Assembly: GCA_024280395.1 (NCBI GenBank)
Contig: JAJRQG010000145.1
Location: forward strand, 1 to 54,593
From: Gammaproteobacteria bacterium
GTDB taxonomy: Bacteria; Pseudomonadota; Gammaproteobacteria; Xanthomonadales; Marinicellaceae
DNA: 54,593 nucleotides
Direction of reading: 5' to 3'
Position 1 is the first letter of the stretch. Each line of letters opens with the position of its first letter. The notes under the pieces are model-generated. The model had not been told where the DNA came from. It saw only the letters and a program-made list of their open reading frames with translations, and made no database searches. Positions 23,590 to 31,516 of the stretch are shown here, piece by piece. Both the position numbers and the translations under genes were made by a program.

Positions 23590-24846
23590 CTAAAACCTTT
23601 GGATTGAATAAGGAGAAAGTTCAAATTGAGTTTCTCGACCATTAATTAAATCCACCATCAATTCAGCACTAATAGCCGCTTGAGTCAATCCCATATGTTG
23701 GTGGCCAAAGCAAAAGAATAGGTTTTCATTGTTCTGGCATCGATCTATCACGGGTAAAGAGTCAGGAAATGATGGACGAAATCCCATCCATTTCTGACAA
23801 TCTTGTCTGTCTACATTTTTTAATGGTTTAAGAAAGTGTAGGGCGTGATCTAATAGCATCTCTGCACGCCTCCAATTGGGTTGGTTTTCTAAGCCCGCAA
23901 ATTCTACTGTGCCCGCCAGACGTGTGCCTTCGGACATGGGTGTTATGATGAACTTTCTTTGTGCAAATGCTACTGGACGGTTTAATAAATTGCTTTGATT
24001 GACCATCAAATGATAACCACGTTCTGTATCCAATGGTGTTTTGATTGACAATTTATCCAGCAACTTCTGACTAAAAGCACCTGCTGCAATGAGTAAATAT
24101 TCTGTTTTAATGGTTTTACTTTGGGTCAATAAATCTATACTTTTATCTGAGTTGCTGTGCAAATCTATGATTTCATGTTTTTCAAATATACCACCAATTG
24201 ATATAAAATGGTTGAATAACCCCAAAGCCAATTTATAGGGATCTGTAGTGTGTGATATTTCAGGAAAGTACAAAGCCGCTTCGCAATTTTTTAACAGTGG
24301 TTCCATTTCGTTGATTTCATGACCATTGAGTAACTGGGTTTTAATGTCATAGGGTTCTAAAGTTTTAGTTTCTTTTTGGGCTAATCTATTAGCATTTGCT
24401 CCTTCAAATGCCAGTAAGTAACCTTTGTTTTTGACTAAATTTTCTAATTTGGCCATTTTTAATAATGGCTCATAGGCTGCCATGGCAGCTTCATTCAGGT
24501 TTCTTAAAGCTTGAGTTCCTTTTTGAAATGTTTGATCTCTAGTTGCCAATAGAAAACGAATCATCCACGGTGCTATTTTATAAATATAGTTACTCTTAAT
24601 GGTTAAAGGCCCTTTGGGATTTAATAATATTTTAGGTAACTGTTTAAGTATTTCTTTATTGGCCAATGGAAAAATTTGTTCAGTTGCAAAATGTCCAGCA
24701 TTGCCACTGGTACAACCTGATGCGGGCTCATTTTTATCTATTAGTAACACTTTGTAGCCTTCTGATTGCAGTTTTAAAGCACAACAAATACCAATAATTC
24801 CACTTCCAATGACGGTTATTGCCTTTTTTCTCATTAATTTGACCAT
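23590..24846 (-). CDS. FAD-dependent D-amino-acid (D-hydroxyproline) dehydrogenase, DadA family
   Basis: 418 residues (an ATG four codons in, at 24834, is equally possible). FAD dinucleotide motif VIGSGIIGICCALKLQSEG followed by DKNEPASGCTSGNAGH, the DAO/DadA signature. C-terminal MGFRPSFPDSLPVIDR and the glycine-rich FGHQHMGLTQA close the flavin site. Placed between a prolidase and a proline-racemase/DapA pair, it most likely oxidises cis-4-hydroxy-D-proline to 1-pyrroline-4-hydroxy-2-carboxylate, step 2 of hydroxyproline catabolism. Electrons would go to the respiratory chain. Confidence 0.8.
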   Translation of the reverse strand: MVKLMRKKAITVIGSGIIGICCALKLQSEGYKVLLIDKNEPASGCTSGNAGHFATEQIFPLANKEILKQLPKILLNPKGPLTIKSNYIYKIAPWMIRFLLATRDQTFQKGTQALRNLNEAAMAAYEPLLKMAKLENLVKNKGYLLAFEGANANRLAQKETKTLEPYDIKTQLLNGHEINEMEPLLKNCEAALYFPEISHTTDPYKLALGLFNHFISIGGIFEKHEIIDLHSNSDKSIDLLTQSKTIKTEYLLIAAGAFSQKLLDKLSIKTPLDTERGYHLMVNQSNLLNRPVAFAQRKFIITPMSEGTRLAGTVEFAGLENQPNWRRAEMLLDHALHFLKPLKNVDRQDCQKWMGFRPSFPDSLPVIDRCQNNENLFFCFGHQHMGLTQAAISAELMVDLINGRETQFELSPYSIQRF

Positions 24847-24858
24847 TTTTATTATTTG

Positions 24859-24876
24859 TATATTGTATACAATATA
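24859..24876. promoter_or_regulatory. GntR/FCD-type operator candidate, copy 2
   Basis: Perfect 18-bp palindrome TATATTGTATACAATATA in the 82-bp divergent region between the dehydrogenase and the DapA-family gene. It shares ATTGTATACAAT with the copy at 22415-22428. The GntR regulator at 28430 is the likely binder. Confidence 0.8.
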
Positions 24877-24928
24877 TTATTAGTATTATAATCAACCCCT
24901 TAACTAATTCAATAATTAAACAGAAATT

Positions 24929-25843
24929 ATGAAAAATATAAACTCAAATACAAACTGGACAGGCGTATTTCCTGCGGTAACAACACAATACAATGAAGAC
25001 TATTCTGTGAATATTCCAGCCACTCAGAAAATGTTGGATGAGCTGATTAATGATGGCATACATGGAATCATTGCACTGGGAACGGTGGGTGAAAACTATT
25101 CCTTATCGGCTGAAGAAAAAAGAGATGTATTGGCTGCCTCAAAAGAAGTGATTGCAGGACGTGTTCCGTTGCTTAGTGGCGTGGCTGAAAATACCACTGA
25201 GCTTGCCTGTGAATATGCCAGAGACTGTGAAAAAATTGGCATCGATGGATTGATGGTTTTACCTGGGTTGATTTATAAATCTAATGAGAGAGAAACCATT
25301 AATCACTTTCAAAAAATTGCCCGCAGCACGCAGTTGCCCAATATGATTTATAACAATCCTGTCTCTTATGGTGTTGATACCAACATAGAAATGATGAAAG
25401 TATTAGCAAATGAAGAAAATATTGTTTCTATTAAAGAGTCTACGACTTCAACATTTAGAATCACAGATTTATTTAATGAGTTTGGCGAAGACAGATTTCA
25501 AATATTCTGTGGTGTAGATAACATAGCGTATGAAAGTTTATTACTTGGTGCACACGGTTGGATATCAGGTTTAACCAATGTTTTTCCTAAAGAATCAGTA
25601 GACATTTATAATTTAATACAACAAGGCGAAAATCAAAAAGCTTTAGAAATTTATCGATGGCTTACTCCATTGTTGCATTTAGATACCATCCCAACATTGG
25701 TACAATGTATAAAGTTAGCTGAACAAGAAGTAGGAAGAGGCCATGAAAGAATCCGTGCTCCACGTTTGACCTTGATAGGAGAAGAACGGGCTTTGGTTTT
25801 ACGCTTAATTAAACAAGCCTTAGCAAATAGACCTGCCTTGTGA
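24929..25843 (+). CDS. DapA-family lyase, likely 1-pyrroline-4-hydroxy-2-carboxylate deaminase
   Basis: 304 residues of the dihydrodipicolinate synthase/N-acetylneuraminate lyase family: LGTVGENYSLS (50-60), Tyr Y141 in NMIYNNPVSYG and Schiff-base K169 in IVSIKEST. In hydroxyproline clusters a member of this family deaminates pyrroline-4-hydroxy-2-carboxylate to 2-oxoglutarate semialdehyde. Lysine-biosynthetic DapA is unlikely given the neighbours (racemase, D-amino-acid dehydrogenase, aldehyde dehydrogenase). Its stop overlaps the GTG start of the next gene. Confidence 0.8.
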   Translation: MKNINSNTNWTGVFPAVTTQYNEDYSVNIPATQKMLDELINDGIHGIIALGTVGENYSLSAEEKRDVLAASKEVIAGRVPLLSGVAENTTELACEYARDCEKIGIDGLMVLPGLIYKSNERETINHFQKIARSTQLPNMIYNNPVSYGVDTNIEMMKVLANEENIVSIKESTTSTFRITDLFNEFGEDRFQIFCGVDNIAYESLLLGAHGWISGLTNVFPKESVDIYNLIQQGENQKALEIYRWLTPLLHLDTIPTLVQCIKLAEQEVGRGHERIRAPRLTLIGEERALVLRLIKQALANRPAL

Positions 25844-26838
25844 TTAAAGGCATATTTTCCTGTATAGACGCACATACTTGTGGAAATCCTGTACGGGTTG
25901 TAACCAGTTGTGCACCCAATTTACAGGGTTCTACAATGAGTGAAAAACGTCAAGATTTTTTAAACAATCATGATTGGATCAGAAAAGGATTAATGTTTGA
26001 ACCCAGAGGTCACGACATTATGTCTGGCTCCTTTATCTATCCACCTATCAGTGATGATGCCGATGCTTCAATTTTATTTATTGAAACCAGTGGTTGTTTG
26101 CCCATGTGTGGTCATGGAACCATTGGTACGGTCACGGTTGCGATTGAAAGCGGATTGATTAAACCAAAAAATTCTGGTCAATTGATATTAGATGTACCAG
26201 CAGGAAAGTTAAGAGTAGAATATCAACAACATAATGATAAGGTTATTGCGGTTAAAATATTTAATGTGCCTTGTTATCTGGCATACATCGATGTTGAAAT
26301 TGATTGTCCTGATTTAGGTAAATTAAAAATTGATATAGCCTATGGAGGTAATTATTATGCCATTGTTGACCCACAAGAAAATTATCTAGGTTTGGAAAAC
26401 TTTAGTACCAGTGATATTTTGAAATATTCACCGATTATTAGAGATTTATTGAATAAATGTGTTCAGCCTGTTCATCCAGAAGACTCTAGCGTGAATGGTG
26501 TTTCACATCTACTATGGACTGGTAAGCCTAAACAGCCAGATTCAACAGCAGCCAATGCAGTTTTTTATGGCGATAAAGCCATAGATCGCTCACCTTGTGG
26601 AACTGGAACTAGTGCCAGAATGGCTCAATGGCATGCCAAAGGTTTGTTAAAAAAAGGGCAAAAATTTATTCATGAAAGCATCATAGGCAGCCAATTTATT
26701 GGGCACATTGAGCAAGAAACAAACGTAGGGGATTTTCCGGCAATCATCCCAAGCATTCAAGGTTGGGCCAAAATATTTGGTCACAATACCATAATAATAG
26801 ACGATGATGATCCATTTGCATATGGCTTCACCGTTTAA
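25840..26838 (+). CDS. proline racemase-family 4-hydroxyproline 2-epimerase
   Basis: 332 residues from a GTG that overlaps the preceding stop (GTGA). Both catalytic Cys of the racemase family are present: C90 in LPMCGHGTIG and C253 in DRSPCGTGTSA. This argues for an epimerase/racemase rather than trans-3-hydroxyproline dehydratase, which lacks one Cys. Converts trans-4-hydroxy-L-proline to cis-4-hydroxy-D-proline, the entry step of the pathway completed by the neighbouring genes. Cytoplasmic. Confidence 0.85.
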   Translation: MIKGIFSCIDAHTCGNPVRVVTSCAPNLQGSTMSEKRQDFLNNHDWIRKGLMFEPRGHDIMSGSFIYPPISDDADASILFIETSGCLPMCGHGTIGTVTVAIESGLIKPKNSGQLILDVPAGKLRVEYQQHNDKVIAVKIFNVPCYLAYIDVEIDCPDLGKLKIDIAYGGNYYAIVDPQENYLGLENFSTSDILKYSPIIRDLLNKCVQPVHPEDSSVNGVSHLLWTGKPKQPDSTAANAVFYGDKAIDRSPCGTGTSARMAQWHAKGLLKKGQKFIHESIIGSQFIGHIEQETNVGDFPAIIPSIQGWAKIFGHNTIIIDDDDPFAYGFTV

Positions 26839-26859
26839 CACTATCATTTAGGAATAATT

Positions 26860-28452
26860 ATGTCATTATCAGGTTTACACTATATTGGTTCAGATCAAAT
26901 TGAATCAAGCATTAAATCATCACAAAATACATTCAATGCCATTAACCCAATAACGGGCGAAACTTTAGAGCCAAAATTTGTTGAGGGCACAGATTTACAT
27001 GCACAATTCGCGGCTAAACTGGCTTCTAAAGCATTTAAGGTGTTTAGCCAAACCAGTTCAACAGAACGTGCAGGTTTTTTAGAAGCCATTGCCGAAGAAA
27101 TAATGAATTTAGGTGACGAACTCATCACCAGAGCGCAGCTTGAAACAGCTTTACCCAAAGCTCGGTTAGAAGGTGAGCGAGGCAGAACCTGTAATCAATT
27201 GAGGTTATTTGCAGAAGTCCTTAGAGAAGGATCGTGGGTTAATGCCATTATTGATACAGCAGATGAAAATAGAGCGCCAGTTCCGAAACCCGATACTAGA
27301 TCCATGAATATTGCTATTGGCCCAGTAGTTGTATTTGGATCCAGTAATTTCCCATTGGCCTTTTCGGTAGCAGGTGGAGATACGGCTTCTGCCTTAGCTG
27401 CAGGTTGCCCGGTTATTGTTAAAGCACATCCGGCACATCCAGGGACTTCAGAGTTAGTCGCTGGTGCGATATTAAAAGCGATAGAAAAATGTGATTTCCC
27501 CAATGGCATATTTTCTTTGCTTCAAGGAAGTACACATTCAATAGGAGAGAGTTTAGTGAAACAATCGCAGATAAAAGCTGTTGGATTTACAGGATCTCAC
27601 AAAGCCGGAAGAGCTTTATTTGATATAGCTACCTCTCGTCCTCAACCCATTCCATTTTATGGTGAATTAGGCAGTATTAATCCAGTGTTCTTATTAGATA
27701 GAGATAATGATTTCGATTTTTCAAAATTTGCAGCTGGCTATGTAGAATCTTTAACCTTAGGAGTAGGGCAATTTTGCACCAACCCCGGCTTGTTAATCAT
27801 GAAACAAACAGATCATTTAAATTCAGACCTTGGACTAATTAAAAAACAAATTCAAGATTCTAAATCAGGTGTTATGTTGACTAAAAGTATGCAAACTTCA
27901 TTAGAAAATGGGATAAACATACTGCAACAACAAAATGGTGTAAGATTACTAGAAAACAATAACATAAGTGATGCTTTTAGCGGAACTAACAACAGTGTAT
28001 TTATTGTTTCAGCATTAGAATTTATAAAAAATCCAATCTTACAAGAAGAGTTATTTGGACCTGTTAGTTTAATTGTAATTTGTGCAAGCCAACAGCAAGT
28101 ATTACTAGTAGCATCTGTGCTTCAAGGACAATTAACAGCAACAATACACACTCAGATGGATGATATAGAATTTGTACAAATTTTGTCAGAGCAGCTTAAA
28201 AATATTGCTGGAAGAGTGCTATTCAACAGTTACCCTACAGGTGTTGAAGTATGTCGGTCTATGGTACATGGAGGAACTTATCCTGCAACAACAGATTCGC
28301 GTTCTACCTCGGTTGGTACTCAGGCAATATATCGTTTTACAAGACCCATTTGTTTTCAAGATACACCACAGGAAATTCTTCCAAACGCATTAAAAAATGG
28401 TAATCCATTAAACATATATCGTATGATAGATGCACAGTTCACAAATAAATAA
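26860..28452 (+). CDS. aldehyde dehydrogenase, 2-oxoglutarate semialdehyde dehydrogenase type
   Basis: 530 residues of the NAD(P)-dependent ALDH fold: N163 in SSNFPLAFS, glycine motif FTGSHKAGRAL, general base E269 in YGELGSINPVF, nucleophile C306 in GVGQFCTNPG. The absence of Lys in the usual KP site (VKAHPAHPGT is kept) is typical of this subgroup. It would oxidise 2-oxoglutarate semialdehyde to 2-oxoglutarate, the last step of hydroxyproline breakdown. It might also act on 2-aminoadipate semialdehyde from the hydroxylysine branch; that is speculative. Confidence 0.8.
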   Translation: MSLSGLHYIGSDQIESSIKSSQNTFNAINPITGETLEPKFVEGTDLHAQFAAKLASKAFKVFSQTSSTERAGFLEAIAEEIMNLGDELITRAQLETALPKARLEGERGRTCNQLRLFAEVLREGSWVNAIIDTADENRAPVPKPDTRSMNIAIGPVVVFGSSNFPLAFSVAGGDTASALAAGCPVIVKAHPAHPGTSELVAGAILKAIEKCDFPNGIFSLLQGSTHSIGESLVKQSQIKAVGFTGSHKAGRALFDIATSRPQPIPFYGELGSINPVFLLDRDNDFDFSKFAAGYVESLTLGVGQFCTNPGLLIMKQTDHLNSDLGLIKKQIQDSKSGVMLTKSMQTSLENGINILQQQNGVRLLENNNISDAFSGTNNSVFIVSALEFIKNPILQEELFGPVSLIVICASQQQVLLVASVLQGQLTATIHTQMDDIEFVQILSEQLKNIAGRVLFNSYPTGVEVCRSMVHGGTYPATTDSRSTSVGTQAIYRFTRPICFQDTPQEILPNALKNGNPLNIYRMIDAQFTNK

Positions 28453-29119
28453 TGATACATTGCAAAAAATACACTACAAAACTAGAACAGAACATGTTTT
28501 AGACCTGATAAAAGAAGACATCTTGTCTGGCGTATTAAAGAGTGGAGAACCTTTGCGCCAGAGTTTTTTGGCTGACAAATATCAAATCAGTCGCATCCCT
28601 ATTAGAGAAGCCCTGTTGCAATTGGAAGCACAAGGATTGGTGAGGGTTGAAGCCCACAAAGGCGCAATTGTCACAGAAATTTCTATTCAAGAAATTGACG
28701 AATTATTCAATCTAAGGGCGATCTTAGAACCCTATATTTTAGAATTTGCTATTCCAGAAATGGATAATAGTTGCTTTCAAGACTGTGAAACTATTTTAGA
28801 TAAATTAGAAGATTCATTAAAAGATAAGACTCAAGTGAATCAATGGAGCGACTACAATTTTGAGTTCCACAATCGTTTATATTTAAACGCAAATTTGCCC
28901 CATTCTTTAGATTTGGTGAATACATTAAATACCCGTTGTGATCGATACATTCGCATGCAGCTATTGTACACAGATGGCATTGATAAAGCCGAAGCAGAGC
29001 ACAGGGAGTTATTGAAATTATGTCAATCCAAAAACACAAAGAAAGCATCGACTTTTCTTTCTCAGCACATACTCGCAGCCAGTAGTGCGATTAAAGAATT
29101 TTTAAATTCACAGCAATAA
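28430..29119 (+). CDS. GntR-family regulator, FadR/FCD subgroup
   Basis: 229 residues; the start overlaps the aldehyde dehydrogenase end by 23 bases. Winged HTH at 18-85 (LKSGEPLRQSFLADKYQISRIPIREALLQLEAQGLV), then an all-helical FCD domain with metal/ligand His residues in FEFHNRLY, AEAEHRELL and LSQHILA. The FCD pocket usually binds a carboxylate, here plausibly a pathway intermediate. Probable target: the two ATTGTATACAAT palindromes at 22415 and 24859. Confidence 0.85.
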   Translation: MHSSQINNDTLQKIHYKTRTEHVLDLIKEDILSGVLKSGEPLRQSFLADKYQISRIPIREALLQLEAQGLVRVEAHKGAIVTEISIQEIDELFNLRAILEPYILEFAIPEMDNSCFQDCETILDKLEDSLKDKTQVNQWSDYNFEFHNRLYLNANLPHSLDLVNTLNTRCDRYIRMQLLYTDGIDKAEAEHRELLKLCQSKNTKKASTFLSQHILAASSAIKEFLNSQQ

Positions 29120-29147
29120 TGGGCATTGTGGTTTCGGGATTTGGGTA

Positions 29148-31031
29148 TTAAGAATTGAGCTTGCTCTGTTTAAATAATAAAAACACAGAAACAACCACAA
29201 CAAATAGCTGTGACATTAACCCTTCCCAAGTAGAATAAATCCCCAACCAGTCAAAAGAAATATTAATCGGAAAGGCTGTTGCACTCATCACTGCTGCTTC
29301 TTGTAATGCTGCTATGGCTTTTCCTGCGAGGATAAATGCCAAAATCAACAACAAATAGGAGGTGGTGGAAAAGAATTTACCCAAAGGCATTTTTACCGAA
29401 TACTTAATCACCAACCAAGCAACCAATGCCAAGATAAAGATACCAAATAAGAAACCCGACAACAATGAAAATTGTTGTGAGACCTGAGTTTGCAATATTA
29501 AAGACTGGTAAAACAAAACCGTTTCAAAGACCTCTCTATAAACTGTTATAAATGCCAGTCCAGCAATTCCCCACAACGAACCTGCTTTGAGTTTTTTGTT
29601 GATGTTGTCTTTGATGTAGGCTTGCCATTGATCGGCATTGGATTTACTGTGCATCCAAAAGCCCACAAACAATAAAATAATGGCGGCCAACAGAGCAGCG
29701 ACTCCTTCCATGATTTCACGACTTGCTCCACTTATTTCAATTAAATATTCGGCTGCAACCCACGTAAGAAATCCAGCGAACAGGGCAGAAACCCAACCAA
29801 TATGCAGATATTTTCGCCCCGTTTCATGACCAGAACGAACCAAAATAGTGAACAATGCCAACACGACCAATAAAGCTTCTAAGCCTTCACGCAATAGTAT
29901 AATAAAACTGGCGGTAAAAATAGTTGTATTGGACAAACTCGCTTCATTTAACAAAGACTCGGCCTGGTTTAACATCTGCAAAGACTCTGTAATTGATTGT
30001 TGAACTTGTTGTGCGTTGTCTTTAATACTTAATTGTTTGCGCAAGCCCATCAATTTGACTTCTATGGCTTTTCTCAATAACTTATCGTGTGCATCCAATG
30101 ATTTTTCAATCAGCTCAAAACCGTCTAAATAAGCACTAACTGCCAATGTTTTGGCTTGTTTTAAATTGTTATTTTCATAAGCAGACTGAGCCTTTAACAA
30201 TTGTTGTTTTGTTATTTGTAGAAACGACCCTGAACTAAAATAAAAATCTGCCGGTTTGGCGCGCATTGCTGCAATATCGCTCAATTCAATTTCATTGCTT
30301 TTTGCTGACAGCTCATTGGGACTAAACATCACAAAATCTTGCAAAGTAATTGAGCTATCTTGTTTAGACTTTGTTTCAGAAATACCATTTTTATAGGCGA
30401 TTCCTGCCACTTTAAAGGCCAATGACCAACGTTGATCGTCGCTAAAATGTTTGTAAGAAACCATAGCCGTTCCTTCCAATCCTTCTGTAATGGCTTGATA
30501 CAATCCAAAAACAGAGCGATTGTTGGCCCGTTTTTGATCCTGAAAGTTTGTAGGTCTAGGAGTTAAGTCTTTGCCTTTTATGCCATCTCCTGCTCCTGTT
30601 TCTCCATGACAACTGGTACAATTTTCCTTAAATAAAGCTGCCACAATTTGTGATTCTAATAATTCTTCTGGCATAACCAATTCATCTGTTAATTGAGACA
30701 ATTGGGTTTTCAGTTTTACGGCTAAGTTTTTAACCGTCGATACTTTTGCCTTATTTTTCACAGCATCCTGCAAGTTATTAGCCAGTGAGGCGATACTGGT
30801 ATCAACTTTAGAAATTTGAGCCAGTTTGTCAGAAACAATGCCTGCAAACTCAACCATCTCTTGATATTCACCTTCATCAACTACCTGACTGTCTTTAACT
30901 GCAGATGAGTAATCCACCCCTACATATTCAACCAATTGTAGTGCTTGTCTGATTTCATGGTCAAAGTTTTGTGCTTGTAAATTAAATGTACTGAACAAAA
31001 TAAATAAGATTGAAATTTTTAATTTAGTCAT
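29148..31031 (-). CDS. cytochrome c-FTR1 iron permease fusion
   Basis: From the Met at 31031 (627 residues; an upstream ATG lies at 31046) a signal peptide ends near LQAQ. In the numbering from 31046 a haem motif C143-T-S-C146-H147 is followed by a helical region (280-370) and a seven-helix FTR1 permease with both iron motifs, R386-E-G-L-E390 and R504-E-V-F-E508. FTR1 permeases import ferric iron produced by oxidation of Fe(II). A built-in cytochrome would accept the electron. The strong Fur box upstream supports iron-repressed expression. Confidence 0.9.
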   Translation of the reverse strand: MTKLKISILFILFSTFNLQAQNFDHEIRQALQLVEYVGVDYSSAVKDSQVVDEGEYQEMVEFAGIVSDKLAQISKVDTSIASLANNLQDAVKNKAKVSTVKNLAVKLKTQLSQLTDELVMPEELLESQIVAALFKENCTSCHGETGAGDGIKGKDLTPRPTNFQDQKRANNRSVFGLYQAITEGLEGTAMVSYKHFSDDQRWSLAFKVAGIAYKNGISETKSKQDSSITLQDFVMFSPNELSAKSNEIELSDIAAMRAKPADFYFSSGSFLQITKQQLLKAQSAYENNNLKQAKTLAVSAYLDGFELIEKSLDAHDKLLRKAIEVKLMGLRKQLSIKDNAQQVQQSITESLQMLNQAESLLNEASLSNTTIFTASFIILLREGLEALLVVLALFTILVRSGHETGRKYLHIGWVSALFAGFLTWVAAEYLIEISGASREIMEGVAALLAAIILLFVGFWMHSKSNADQWQAYIKDNINKKLKAGSLWGIAGLAFITVYREVFETVLFYQSLILQTQVSQQFSLLSGFLFGIFILALVAWLVIKYSVKMPLGKFFSTTSYLLLILAFILAGKAIAALQEAAVMSATAFPINISFDWLGIYSTWEGLMSQLFVVVVSVFLLFKQSKLNS

Positions 31032-31053
31032 TGTTGAGATTGTCATAATTATA

Positions 31054-31072
31054 AATGAGAATGATTATCATT
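31054..31072 (-). promoter_or_regulatory. Fur box
   Basis: AATGAGAATGATTATCATT (19 bp) closely matches the Fur consensus GATAATGATAATCATTATC and lies directly upstream of the FTR1 fusion gene. Confidence 0.85.
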
Positions 31073-31135
31073 GCTATTATCCACAGTTCTATACAAGTTT
31101 CAATAATTTATCAAAAAATTATGTACTTTTAAAGG

Positions 31136-31372
31136 TTAACTTTCAAACAACTCATCAAATTCTTTGCGTTTTCCCTCAAACCATTTTTCCATCTCACCTG
31201 GCACTTTCATGAGCTCTTGCATTTTATTCATTGCCTTAAGATGCGCCTCATCTTTTTCTTGAAACATTTCCATGCCATGCTGTTTACTCAAGTTTGCCAT
31301 TTCTTCAAATGTGTCTGCCTGAAACTCTTTATCACAGGCTCCGCCGAGCTGGTTACAGGTCATTGTTTTCAT
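31136..31372 (-). CDS. DUF1059-like small protein
   Basis: 78 residues beginning MKTMTCNQLGGACDKEFQADTFEE, which fits the short Cys-containing DUF1059 family (TCxxLGG.CD..F.A...EE). The second half is Met- and Glu-rich and helical (MNKMQELMKVPGEMEKWF). Cytoplasmic. Function unknown; the two N-terminal Cys could bind a metal. Separated from the P-type ATPase gene by 144 bases with two small hairpins, so it may have its own promoter. Confidence 0.7.
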   Translation of the reverse strand: MKTMTCNQLGGACDKEFQADTFEEMANLSKQHGMEMFQEKDEAHLKAMNKMQELMKVPGEMEKWFEGKRKEFDELFES

Positions 31373-31405
31373 GTAATTCTCCTTTAAAGTACTATTAAAA
31401 GTGCT

Positions 31406-31449
31406 CTATCCAACTTGGATAGGCCGTTAATGAGATGCTATTTTAGCAT
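31406..31449 (-). terminator. two small hairpins between the ATPase and DUF1059 genes
   Basis: CTATCCA/TGGATAG with a 3-base loop (31406-31422) and ATGCTA/TAGCAT with a TTT loop (31435-31449). Neither has a clear T-run on the minus strand, so they are weak terminator or RNA-processing candidates. Confidence 0.35.
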
Positions 31450-31516
31450 GAACCAGTTGTTACGCCTGATTCAATGGTTGGCAACAGTCACCTCTATATC
31501 ACGTAAAGGTCAATAA

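Noticed and set aside
24929-25843. Lysine-biosynthetic dapA
   Set aside because: Family match is real, but all neighbours belong to hydroxyproline catabolism and the gene overlaps the epimerase gene.
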